DNA of 11,932 nucleotides from Microcaldota archaeon (GTDB lineage Archaea > Micrarchaeota > Micrarchaeia > Micrarchaeales > CABMGC01): contig JAGWHA010000018.1 of NCBI GenBank assembly GCA_028867095.1, positions 1 to 11,932 of the forward strand, read 5' to 3'. A model generated the notes under the pieces. The model was not told the DNA's origin. It saw only the letters and a list, made by a program, of their open reading frames with translations, and made no database searches. Below, piece by piece: positions 1 through 5,993 of this stretch (position 1 is the stretch's first letter; each line of letters begins with the position of its first letter). Made by a program: the position numbers and the translations under genes.

Positions 1-413
1 TTGAGAACCCTCTTGGCCTCCTCCACGGTTGCCCACATGTATTCTGTGTGCTCGGCAGGGTTTGGGCATACCTCAGAATCGTCGGCGGTTATATCGAACA
101 TGAACAGCCTCACCTTCCTCTTCGGATTGGGGGAGTAGTCTGCGTGCCCAACATAGCCCCTTACCTCCTTTAGCTTGAGGTTTGTCTCCTCTCTCACCTC
201 CCTTGCCAGAGCGACGCTGAGCGACTCGCCCTTCTCCACCTTGCCTCCTGGTATCTCCCAGTGGCCGCCTCGATGCTTTTCGGGTGCCCTCTTTATGAGC
301 AGCACCTTTCCATCCCTGGAGACGATTCCGCAAACCGCTATCCCTAATGCGCCTTGGGCCTTGGCTTCAGATGCGAGCTTGGCGTAGTTTATCTTCTTTA
401 CCGCAAATGCCAT
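1..413 (-). CDS. NUDIX hydrolase, 3' part beyond the left edge
   Basis: The gene starts at ATG 413 and runs off the left edge after 137 codons with no stop. It encodes a NUDIX fold hydrolase, a family that cleaves nucleoside diphosphates linked to another moiety. The NUDIX box lies at residues 57-79: Gly57, Glu63, Arg71-Glu72, Glu75-Glu76, and it fits G-x5-E-x7-RE-U-x-EE-x-G-U except that the last Gly is Asn78. It is preceded by HWEIPGG (residues 51-57), the usual Trp/Pro strand before the box. The metal-binding glutamates are all present, so it should be active with Mg2+; the substrate cannot be told, though an MutT/ADP-ribose-type enzyme is possible. The start lies 8 bases after the stop of the ZIP transporter gene and no TATA box fits between them, so the two are probably co-transcribed. 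Confidence 0.88.
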   Translation of the reverse strand, partial: MAFAVKKINYAKLASEAKAQGALGIAVCGIVSRDGKVLLIKRAPEKHRGGHWEIPGGKVEKGESLSVALAREVREETNLKLKEVRGYVGHADYSPNPKRKVRLFMFDITADDSEVCPNPAEHTEYMWATVEEAKRVL

Positions 414-421
414 GTGATCCA

Positions 422-1168
422 CTATATGTAATTTACTATGAATGCGATTGCAAAGCCTAAAAGTATTCCTGAATAGGTGAGCCATAGGGCGCCATCAGCT
501 CCGCCCTTCGTGCTCCTGTGCAAGTTGACGTGAAAGAGCACGAGGATGACATAGAGTATCGCAGCGCTTGCAAGCGCATCGAAGAATGTTATGAACACCA
601 CCGAGTAGAAGACCAGCCCGATCAGGGTCCCCAGTATCACAGGCAGCCCCCCAAGGAGGAATGCGCCGGCAACAAACCTCTTTGAGAGTTTCTCCTTGAG
701 CCCCACAAGAGGGGCGGCTATCGGGAAGCCCTCTGAGATGTTCTGGAGAGTGAAGCCGATGAATGAGACGAGATAGATGGAGGCGATTCCGGCGGCGCCT
801 GCGGACCCGAATACCAGCCCCTCGGTCAGGTTCTGGAACCCGATCCCAAGGGCAGCGATCAGCGATGTGCGCTTTGGGTTCTTGTGGGGATGCCTGTTGT
901 CCTTTGGAATTATGAAGAACAGAAAAGCCAATATGAAGCCGGCAAGGAAGATCAGCTCGAGGGAGTTTAGTGCGACGCTGGCGGAAAAGAGGGCCGCGAC
1001 GTCACCGAATATGTCCATCAAAAGGAAGACCAGGATTCCAATCGCAATCGCGTTGAAGAATATTATCCGCCTTGTCCCGGTCTTCCTGTGGAAGACTATC
1101 GGCATCGAGAGGAAGATCGATAGACCCATCACTACCGAGAGCGCGACTGTTAGATATGCGTTTATCAT
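422..1168 (-). CDS. ZIP-family divalent metal transporter
   Basis: A 248-residue membrane protein with about eight hydrophobic segments and the ZIP fold layout: three helices, a short cytoplasmic loop with two His (residues 90-100, NRHPHKNPKR), then the metal-binding helices TM4 and TM5. TM4 carries QNLTEG (Gln112-Gly117) and TM5 carries QNISEG (Gln142-Gly147), matching the H/Q-N-x-x-E-G signature of ZupT/GufA/ZIP proteins. Family members move Zn2+, Fe2+ or Mn2+ into the cytoplasm. The position usually held by His is Gln in both helices, while both Asn and both Glu are kept, so the metal site may be altered or have different selectivity. The length is normal for prokaryotic ZIPs. The next gene downstream is a NUDIX hydrolase 8 bases away, likely in the same transcript; I see no functional link beyond that. 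Confidence 0.82.
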   Translation of the reverse strand: MINAYLTVALSVVMGLSIFLSMPIVFHRKTGTRRIIFFNAIAIGILVFLLMDIFGDVAALFSASVALNSLELIFLAGFILAFLFFIIPKDNRHPHKNPKRTSLIAALGIGFQNLTEGLVFGSAGAAGIASIYLVSFIGFTLQNISEGFPIAAPLVGLKEKLSKRFVAGAFLLGGLPVILGTLIGLVFYSVVFITFFDALASAAILYVILVLFHVNLHRSTKGGADGALWLTYSGILLGFAIAFIVNYI

Positions 1169-1213
1169 CTGCCCTGACCCGTAGAAATTATAACTGGGTT
1201 ATGCAATTTGAAC

Positions 1214-1222
1214 AATTTAAAT
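1214..1222 (-). promoter_or_regulatory. Candidate TATA box for the ZIP gene
   Basis: The box AATTTAAAT lies 46-54 bases upstream of the ZIP start in a short AT-rich gap. With transcription starting about 25 bases on, the leader would be roughly 24 bases. A second AT-rich stretch, TTATAATT at 1186-1193, is only about 22 bases before the ATG and could serve instead. Inference from sequence alone. Confidence 0.35.
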
Positions 1223-1238
1223 CTTTGCGGATTTGCGC

Positions 1239-1697
1239 CTAAAGCGTGGTCGTGCTTGCGTCCGATTCGCTCAACTCATTGGCGGGTCGCTTAAGAGGGG
1301 TCATCAGCTTCTTTATGCTCCCGATATGCAGGAAGTCGCTCGCCTCAACCCCGTAGAAAACCTCCACCGCCTCCTCGATATCCGAGACCCTGGCGATATG
1401 CTTGTAGTCGCTGTCGGTCATCTTGCTGCATTCCAGCGCGAATCCGTCGATCTCCCTGGACACCCTGGTTATCGTGACCCTAGCGTTCTCCTCTGCAAAG
1501 CTGAGCAGTATTGTGCCGCAGACATACAGGTCCCCGGATTTTGTCAAGATAAGTCCTGATGCGGGAATCGTTCCGGACTTGCCGACCTCCATGTTCTTTA
1601 CCTCTGGGTGGTCCAAGATCGCCTTCTTTAGCTTCACTGGGTCAAAGCCCATAATCTTTGAGGAGGACTCTGAGACCTCGCCGCTGTTGCCGTGCAT
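1239..1697 (-). CDS. Hypothetical protein, 152 residues, no recognised family
   Basis: I do not recognise this protein. It is soluble, with no signal peptide or membrane segment. The N-terminus is Ser-rich and probably disordered (residues 1-14); the middle alternates short beta-like strands and helices, with a hydrophobic core around SGLILTKSGDLYVCGTILLS (residues 47-66) and a helix with IEEAVEVFYG near residue 110. The C-terminal tail (about residues 133-152) is polar and Ser/Thr/Glu-rich, again likely disordered. The reading frame can be extended to a TTG at 1709, but the TATA box at 1724-1732 predicts transcription from about 1703, downstream of that TTG, so ATG 1697 is preferred. Codon use matches the flanking genes, supporting a real gene. 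It sits between gatD and the ZIP gene with its own promoter, so context gives no function. Confidence 0.72.
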   Translation of the reverse strand: MHGNSGEVSESSSKIMGFDPVKLKKAILDHPEVKNMEVGKSGTIPASGLILTKSGDLYVCGTILLSFAEENARVTITRVSREIDGFALECSKMTDSDYKHIARVSDIEEAVEVFYGVEASDFLHIGSIKKLMTPLKRPANELSESDASTTTL

Positions 1698-1723
1698 CCT
1701 ATCTAGCAACTTCTATTTTTTCC

Positions 1724-1732
1724 ATTTAAATA
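1724..1732 (-). promoter_or_regulatory. TATA box for the 152-residue hypothetical gene
   Basis: TATTTAAAT on the minus strand, centred 31 bases before ATG 1697, so an mRNA with a leader of about 5 bases is expected. It decides against the upstream TTG at 1709 as start codon. Confidence 0.5.
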
Positions 1733-1806
1733 CTATAACTAGATATTTGTTTTTGGGGATTTGCGACACGGAATGAGGGAACGCCCTGAAGACAAGTGGG
1801 GGGTAG

Positions 1807-3141
1807 TTACATGTACCAGTTAGTCTCAATCCGCTCGGTTATCTCACCGGCAAGGTTGGTGACAAGCAGCCTCTTGACATCTTCCTTCTTGTGGTTTGCA
1901 AGCAGCCATCCAAGCTTCACGTATGCAACCTCAGGAAGCATGTCCTCGCAGTGTATCGCTCCTGCCCTTGCGACCTCCCTGAGGTTTCGGTAGACGTTGT
2001 TGCTCACGCGGCCGTATAGGGTCTGGGAGGTCATCCCGATTACGATTCCCTTCTCGTTTGCCCGCTCGATGTGCGGGATCCATGACATCTCCTCGATGCT
2101 AGGCGAAGTCGGGACATGCCCAAGCCCTGTGCCCTCAAGCACAATCCCCTTGTATCCCTTGCTAACATAGTGGTCAATTATTTCTGGATCAGAATTCGGA
2201 TATACCTTGATGAGCGCGACCTTTGGCTCAAAGCCCGTGCTCGCAACTACCTTGTGCTTGACGTCGCTGTCGATTTCCCTGTGCTCCGAAAGATACTCGA
2301 TGTTGCCGTCCGTTGTAATCCGCGCAATAGGCAGGTTGTTGATCGACTTGAACGCGTCTCTCCTCGATGTGTGCATCTTTCGGACCTTGGTTCCCCTGTT
2401 GAAGTCGCAGAAGTTGTCCGAGGAGGATCCGTGCATTAGTATTCCCACCTCTGCGACATTGCCCCTCGCGGCAATCTGTGTCGCGCTGATTAGATTGATG
2501 AATGCGTCGCTTGATCCCCTGTCGCTGCTTCTCTGCGCGCCGGTGTATACAACAGGGCCATTGAGTCCGCTGAGCATGAAACTGAGAGCTGCAGAAGAGT
2601 AGTGCATGGTATCGGTTCCGTGAGTCACCACAACCCCGCGCGCACCGCCATTAAGAGACTTTGCGACCTCGTTGGCAATCCTCTGCCAGTCCTTGTAGTT
2701 CATGTCCTCGCTGAGTATGCTAAATGGATTTGAGATCTCAAGGTTTGCAATTCCTGCAAGCTCAGGAACGTCCGCAATCAGCTCCTCCGGCTTTGTGAAG
2801 CTGTAAACGCCCCCGCTGACGTAGTCGATCTTGCTTCCGATTGTGCCTCCGGTGTAGATGAGGCCGACCTTTGGCAAGTCCTTGTCGTACTTCACATCCG
2901 CCTTCGCAAAGGAGAAGGACTTTTTCTCGAGAGCGAGTTTGGTTATCTTTGCGCCTTTCCCGACCCGAATCCCAATGTTGTATCCGTTCTGCTGCTTTAT
3001 CACAAGTATTGAGTCGTCGCCAATCTCGGGGCGCGGCATTATGGTTCCTGAAAACTTTTCCTTGCCGGAAGTGAGTTCGATGGAGTCACCGATCTCTGCC
3101 TTATGGGACTTGAGAAGCGACTCTATCTCCTTGCTGTACAT
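1807..3141 (-). CDS. gatD: Glu-tRNA(Gln) amidotransferase subunit D
   Basis: GatD is the asparaginase-like subunit of the archaeal GatDE complex. It releases ammonia from Gln (or Asn), and GatE uses it to turn mischarged Glu-tRNA(Gln) into Gln-tRNA(Gln) in the cytoplasm. At 444 residues it has the normal family length. Residues 1-80 form the small beta-rich N-terminal domain typical of GatD and absent from simple asparaginases. The asparaginase core starts near residue 91 with LIYTGGTIGS (catalytic Thr97), followed by VVTHGTDTM (Thr176 and Asp177), TGAQRSSDRGSSDA (residues 200-213) and a catalytic Lys in GTKVRKMHTSRRDAF (about residue 252). All catalytic residues are present. The start ATG is supported by a TATA box centred 25 bases upstream. 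The partner gatE is not in the window. Presence of GatD implies the cell makes Gln-tRNA by the indirect route. Confidence 0.96.
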   Translation of the reverse strand: MYSKEIESLLKSHKAEIGDSIELTSGKEKFSGTIMPRPEIGDDSILVIKQQNGYNIGIRVGKGAKITKLALEKKSFSFAKADVKYDKDLPKVGLIYTGGTIGSKIDYVSGGVYSFTKPEELIADVPELAGIANLEISNPFSILSEDMNYKDWQRIANEVAKSLNGGARGVVVTHGTDTMHYSSAALSFMLSGLNGPVVYTGAQRSSDRGSSDAFINLISATQIAARGNVAEVGILMHGSSSDNFCDFNRGTKVRKMHTSRRDAFKSINNLPIARITTDGNIEYLSEHREIDSDVKHKVVASTGFEPKVALIKVYPNSDPEIIDHYVSKGYKGIVLEGTGLGHVPTSPSIEEMSWIPHIERANEKGIVIGMTSQTLYGRVSNNVYRNLREVARAGAIHCEDMLPEVAYVKLGWLLANHKKEDVKRLLVTNLAGEITERIETNWYM

Positions 3142-3160
3142 GGTTAGGGATAAGGAAATG

Positions 3161-3171
3161 ATATTTAAAAT
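3161..3171 (-). promoter_or_regulatory. TATA box of gatD (leaderless start)
   Basis: ATTTTAAATAT on the minus strand is centred 25 bases before the gatD ATG at 3141, the spacing expected when transcription starts at the start codon itself. There is no Shine-Dalgarno sequence before this ATG, which fits a leaderless mRNA. Confidence 0.6.
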
Positions 3172-3199
3172 GGTTTGTGGGGTTCAAAGCTTAGAGCGC

Positions 3200-4090
3200 C
3201 TAGCGCCAACCAAAAGACTTGAGGAAATTCAGTATCGCATTTATTAATGAGCCAAGCAGGTCCGTGCCGGGCTGCGACGGTTGAGGAACTGTGGTTGTGG
3301 AAGAGGGAATTATTGTTGTGGTTACGGTGGTTCCCCGATAGGAAATCAGAATGCACTGGGACTTTTCCTTGTTGAATACATATGTTGAAGGGCATATGCT
3401 CGCATTCACGGAGGTGCCCGAGCACGTAAAGTATGTGGGGGAATTTGGATAGTTTGGGGGGCAAGCGGGCGAGATTGTCTGTGGGGTGCAGCCAGTGGAG
3501 TTGTAGTAGTAAAAGCTTGGGCATGCCTGCGCGGTCGTTGTTGCAGGTATCGAAGTTGATGCGGTGGTTGTGATCGTCGTTGTCTGGATGGTTGTTGTGG
3601 TCGGCTCGGTGAGCGTGTGAATTGCTGATGCTATGCTCTGCGCCGCAGCCCTCTCCGCGGCTGTCGGGTAGCTCCCAGTGACTATCACCGCAAGGGCGTT
3701 GCCGTTTAGGTCAACTATCTGGATTCCGTTGTAAATGAGTGCGCTGTTGCTTGCGATTGTTATGGAAGAGGTAAAGCTGTTTGCAGCGGAGGCGATGTCA
3801 TTGTCTCCCACCGTGCAGGGACCGCATCCCACCAGTATGGTATTCTTTCCAAAGGTCTGCACGCTTGCCTTTGTGCTGAGCCCGGGATACATGTTGGCTA
3901 TGGAGTCGACCTGCCCATTGTCGTATGCGCCGCCCACGATTATCTGGACGGTGTTGACTGTGAGCGAGGGGGTTGTGACGTTAGAATCCGTGTAAATCGA
4001 GATGCTGGTGGCCGCGGAAACCGCCCAAAAGAACAGGGAGAGCGTAAAAAGTGCCATCAGAGTCGGCCTTAACCTGAAAGTCCCTTTCAT
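3200..4090 (-). CDS. Secreted S-layer-like protein with Thr-rich linkers and a Cys-rich module
   Basis: A 296-residue exported protein, probably part of the cell surface. Residues 1-26 are a classical signal peptide: basic start (Lys2, Arg6, Arg8), a hydrophobic core, and a likely cut after AVSA. Residues 30-160 form a domain resembling archaeal S-layer proteins, with NTILVGCGPC (residues 83-92, the VGGPxA-type turn carrying Cys89 and Cys92) and LAVIVTGSYPTAAERAAAQS (residues 133-152), a pattern seen in S-layer domains of DPANN archaea. A mucin-like Thr linker (about 161-187) leads to a module with six Cys (190, 201, 210, 223, 233, 246) that could form three disulphides. A second Thr/Ser/Pro stretch (254-274) and a hydrophobic tail (DLLGSLINAILNFLKSFGWR, 277-296) end the protein; the tail is short for a membrane anchor but could be an amphipathic contact helix. 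N-glycosylation sequons occur at Asn37, Asn197 and Asn229. The gene is divergent from the membrane protein at 4182. Confidence 0.8.
   Translation of the reverse strand: MKGTFRLRPTLMALFTLSLFFWAVSAATSISIYTDSNVTTPSLTVNTVQIIVGGAYDNGQVDSIANMYPGLSTKASVQTFGKNTILVGCGPCTVGDNDIASAANSFTSSITIASNSALIYNGIQIVDLNGNALAVIVTGSYPTAAERAAAQSIASAIHTLTEPTTTTIQTTTITTTASTSIPATTTAQACPSFYYYNSTGCTPQTISPACPPNYPNSPTYFTCSGTSVNASICPSTYVFNKEKSQCILISYRGTTVTTTIIPSSTTTVPQPSQPGTDLLGSLINAILNFLKSFGWR
3284..3331 (-). repeat. Thr/Ser/Pro low-complexity linker 2 (coding)
   Basis: This stretch codes for residues 254-269 of the S-layer-like protein and is dominated by Thr with some Ser and Pro. It separates the Cys-rich module from the hydrophobic tail, as glycosylated stalk segments do in archaeal surface proteins. 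Confidence 0.6.
3530..3610 (-). repeat. Thr-rich low-complexity linker 1 (coding)
   Basis: This stretch codes for residues 161-187 of the S-layer-like protein, about half of them Thr. The DNA is an imperfect GTT/GTG-type simple repeat on the plus strand, so its length may vary between strains by slippage. It joins the S-layer-like domain to the Cys-rich module and is a likely O-glycosylation site. Confidence 0.65.
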
Positions 4091-4120
4091 TTAAACAGTA
4101 TGGTTATTCTGCCAAGGTTC

Positions 4121-4130
4121 ATAATATTAT
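4121..4130 (-). promoter_or_regulatory. Candidate TATA box of the S-layer-like gene
   Basis: ATAATATTAT is centred 35 bases before ATG 4090, predicting a leader of about 10 bases. It lies in the 91-base divergent gap, 27 bases from the separate box that serves the plus-strand gene. Confidence 0.4.
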
Positions 4131-4152
4131 TGGAGGTGAAGGGACAGAAAGC

Positions 4153-4162
4153 CATTTTAATC
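4153..4162 (+). promoter_or_regulatory. TATA box of the membrane protein gene (leaderless start)
   Basis: CATTTTAATC is centred about 25 bases before ATG 4182, the spacing of a leaderless archaeal promoter. No Shine-Dalgarno sequence precedes this ATG. Confidence 0.5.
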
Positions 4163-4181
4163 TTCTATTGGAATCCTAAGC

Positions 4182-4730
4182 ATGGACAAATTTCCGATCA
4201 ATACAAAGGAGTTCAGAAAGCTCATGCTGCTGGCGGGGTTCTTCGCGGTGCTGGGCGCACTCTTCTATTTCGTGCACGTTGGGCAGCTTGCCTGGACCAT
4301 CCTGATTGTGAGTGCCTTGGTGTGGTTTGTGATTGAGGCACAAAACGACAGGAAGAGGCTGAACCGTGCTTTCGAGGTTGGGGTCTTTCTCCTCCTCTTC
4401 GACTTTGCCTTCGAGAATTCAGGATGGCTGCTTGGCCTGTGGCACACGGTAAGCGCTTATGCGATAGGGGTTGTGCCACTTGAGGTAATAGGGATCTGCT
4501 TCTTCGGAGGAACCGCATGGGCCCTCTACTTGCCAAGGAAGTTCAACTTCTGGCACTCCGCAATCGACTGCCTGGTCTTTGCGCTCTTCGGCTCTCTTGG
4601 GGAGTGGCTGCTGATACATCAGGGGCTCTTCTACTACAGCCTGTGGTGGTCCACGCCGCTTGCGTTCCTAGCCTACCTTGGAACCTGGATAATACTGCAC
4701 TTTGTCAAGTACAGGATCGTCAAGGTGTGA
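4182..4730 (+). CDS. Six-helix integral membrane protein, lycopene-cyclase-like at best
   Basis: A 182-residue protein with six predicted membrane helices at about residues 13-31, 36-51, 63-80, 95-116, 127-146 and 157-174, and no signal peptide. I do not recognise the family with certainty. The third and fourth helices hold conserved-looking polar residues inside the membrane: Asp74, Glu78, Asn79, Trp82, Trp87, then GVVPLEVIGICFF (residues 96-108). The order Asp, Trp, Gly, Pro-x-Glu, Phe-Phe recalls the small membrane lycopene cyclase domain (CrtYc/CrtYd type), where these acidic residues are catalytic, but spacing differs and only one such unit is present, whereas carotenoid cyclases usually need two. 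No other carotenoid gene is nearby. The helix-rich tail contains Glu141 and His146, also possibly functional. The start is supported by a TATA box 25 bases upstream; the gene stands alone, divergent from the S-layer-like gene. Confidence 0.8.
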   Translation: MDKFPINTKEFRKLMLLAGFFAVLGALFYFVHVGQLAWTILIVSALVWFVIEAQNDRKRLNRAFEVGVFLLLFDFAFENSGWLLGLWHTVSAYAIGVVPLEVIGICFFGGTAWALYLPRKFNFWHSAIDCLVFALFGSLGEWLLIHQGLFYYSLWWSTPLAFLAYLGTWIILHFVKYRIVKV

Positions 4731-4774
4731 TGTTTGGCGCACCTAGGGGCTTGACTTTATCGCGTTGATAGGGC

Positions 4775-4786
4775 TTTTTATATTTT
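4775..4786 (+). promoter_or_regulatory. TATA box for the zinc mini-protein / NUDIX genes
   Basis: TTTTTATATTTT predicts transcription from about 4806, giving a leader of about 17 bases that carries a GTGAT ribosome binding site. It probably drives the small zinc protein and the NUDIX gene that begins 8 bases after it. Confidence 0.55.
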
Positions 4787-4813
4787 GTTCTAGATAAGTA
4801 TTGTGCTTATTAA

Positions 4814-4818
4814 GTGAT
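4814..4818 (+). promoter_or_regulatory. Ribosome binding site GTGAT
   Basis: GTGAT matches the GGTGATC part of the archaeal anti-Shine-Dalgarno pairing and sits the right distance before ATG 4823. The same bases can be misread as a GTG start codon at 4814. The same motif at a matching distance precedes the gene at 10344. Confidence 0.45.
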
Positions 4819-4822
4819 ATTT

Positions 4823-5017
4823 ATGATGTGTGAGCGCTGCGGAAAGGACATATTCAAGTACAGCACGTGCAACTACTGCAAGAAGAAGATCTGCGTGAAC
4901 TGCATGAAGAGCTCGAGGAAGGTGACAAAGACCAACCGAATAGTCATCTGCAAGGATGACTGGAGCAAGATGACAAAGAGAAAGACCTTCAAGAGCGCGA
5001 CTGTCGAGACTGCCTGA
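4823..5017 (+). CDS. Small Cys-rich zinc-binding protein (treble-clef / AN1-FYVE-like)
   Basis: A 64-residue basic protein with seven Cys. Using ATG 4823, Cys sit at residues 3, 6, 16, 19, 24, 27 and 43, giving the spacing C-x2-C-x9-C-x2-C-x4-C-x2-C-x15-C. The start CERCGKDIF and the CNYCKKKICVNC segment look like a cross-brace zinc finger of the FYVE/AN1/RING group, in which two zinc ions are held by alternating Cys pairs; the eighth ligand could be Asp45 or be missing, so one zinc site may be weaker. The second half is rich in Lys and Arg, suggesting contact with nucleic acid or another acidic partner. A GTG at 4814 is in frame but reads better as the ribosome binding site; ATG 4826 is the alternative. 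It begins an apparent two- or three-gene transcript with the NUDIX gene 8 bases downstream. Function unknown. Confidence 0.75.
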   Translation: MMCERCGKDIFKYSTCNYCKKKICVNCMKSSRKVTKTNRIVICKDDWSKMTKRKTFKSATVETA

Positions 5018-5025
5018 TTCCATTT

Positions 5026-5532
5026 ATGGGTTTCAAAAAGCAAAAGGCTTCTTATCCTAAGAGTAAATCCCTTCCTATTGAGAAATCGGTCGGCGCAGTG
5101 GTTATCAACCCTACTGGAAAGTACCTGCTGCTTGATAGGATTGCGAACAGAGGGGTAAAGATAAAGGGCCACTGGTGGGAGATCTCCAAGGGCCACCAAG
5201 AAGGAAGAGAATCGGATATGGAAACGCTTATGCGGGAGATAGAGGAAGAATGTGGAATAAAGAGCTTTGAGATAATCAAGGGATTCAAGGCCCAAACCAG
5301 CTACATAAGCTCAAGTCAAACAAAGAGGCTCTTTGTTTTGTACCTAATCAGGCTAGCTGATAATAGAGTGAGGCTTAGTGACGAGCACAAGGATTACAAG
5401 TGGGTGAGTGAGGCACAGGCGAGAAAACTTCTCCCCCACAAGTCGTGGGTCAGAATTTTGATGAAAGCAGACAGATACCTTAAAGGCAGAGAAAATGTTG
5501 CACATACTGGCTTAGCCGTGCGAAATGGTTAA
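5026..5532 (+). CDS. NUDIX hydrolase, Ap4A-hydrolase-like
   Basis: A 168-residue NUDIX protein. The box is perfect at residues 56-78: Gly56, Glu62, Arg70-Glu71, Glu74-Glu75, Gly77-Ile78. The strand before it reads GHWWEISKGHQEG (residues 48-60), close to the WxxPKGH segment of bis(5'-nucleosyl)-tetraphosphatases, and the N-terminus EKSVGAVVIN (residues 19-28) is also typical of that group. Such enzymes split Ap4A, made by aminoacyl-tRNA synthetases, into ATP and AMP; RNA 5'-end clean-up is an alternative role in the same family. The C-terminal part has the usual YKWVSEAQARKLL helix (residues 123-135) and a longer basic tail. It starts 8 bases after the stop of the zinc mini-protein, so the two are likely co-transcribed. 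Lower GC than ileS suggests a different history, but no transfer can be shown. Confidence 0.9.
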   Translation: MGFKKQKASYPKSKSLPIEKSVGAVVINPTGKYLLLDRIANRGVKIKGHWWEISKGHQEGRESDMETLMREIEEECGIKSFEIIKGFKAQTSYISSSQTKRLFVLYLIRLADNRVRLSDEHKDYKWVSEAQARKLLPHKSWVRILMKADRYLKGRENVAHTGLAVRNG

Positions 5533-5556
5533 TAAGCTGGTATGAGCCATCTAATT

Positions 5557-5964
5557 ATGGCAAAAAAGATCATTGACAACACCGAATTGTACCGCGTCAC
5601 CTTGGAGATGCACAACAAGGTAGCGGACTGCCTCAGCCACCTTGCTGCCGAAAAGGAGAGCATGGAGGATGCCATTGACGCGCTCAACAGGGTAAAAAAG
5701 ATGAGTAGGGAGCTCGACGGACTGCTCGCCAAGGCAGCAGCAGAGGCAGGATTGGAGTACGACACCAAAAAGCAGCTCAGGGCTCTTGGCAATTCTGCAA
5801 AGAGGCTCGAGAAGATACTCGCCGAGCACAACAGCAAAAACAAATTCCTCTTCGGTGCGGCGGGCATTTTCGCCCAATCGTGGGGGCTCATAGAGGGCGA
5901 GGTTCAGGAAGTGATTGGCAAGAGCGCGGGAAAGGCGCCTAAAATGCCGCCATATATTAGATAG
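5557..5964 (+). CDS. Helical hypothetical protein, about 135 residues
   Basis: I do not recognise this protein. Almost the whole chain is predicted to be alpha-helical and highly charged: heptad-like hydrophobic spacing runs through about residues 10-65 (elements such as LEMHNKVADCLSHLAAEKES and DAIDALNRVKKMSRELDGLL) and again through about 75-95, which suggests a helical bundle or coiled coil. The final third is more hydrophobic (FLFGAAGIFAQSWGLIEGEV) without being a clear membrane helix. It has no signal peptide. An in-frame ATG at 5542 would add five residues; ATG 5557 is chosen because a weak TATA-like TTAATAAG at 5529-5536 lies about 25 bases before it and MAKK is a natural start. It follows the NUDIX gene closely and ends convergent to the DUF6879-like gene. 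Codon use matches the neighbours, so I take it as real. Confidence 0.75.
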   Translation: MAKKIIDNTELYRVTLEMHNKVADCLSHLAAEKESMEDAIDALNRVKKMSRELDGLLAKAAAEAGLEYDTKKQLRALGNSAKRLEKILAEHNSKNKFLFGAAGIFAQSWGLIEGEVQEVIGKSAGKAPKMPPYIR

Positions 5965-5993
5965 CAAAGTCCTTCAGTAGGTGTAAGAATTAT

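Noticed and set aside
777..1184. Open frame of 135 codons on the plus strand over the ZIP gene.
   Set aside because: Shadow of the real minus-strand gene, with no domain and a low-complexity charged composition typical of antisense frames.
3188..3210. GCGCCTA direct repeat around the stop of the S-layer-like gene.
   Set aside because: Only about six bases repeated once, not an inverted repeat, and explained by the last codons of the gene.
3165..3524. Open frame of 119 codons on the minus strand inside the S-layer-like gene.
   Set aside because: Lies in another frame of a gene with a clear signal peptide and domain order; no start signal of its own.
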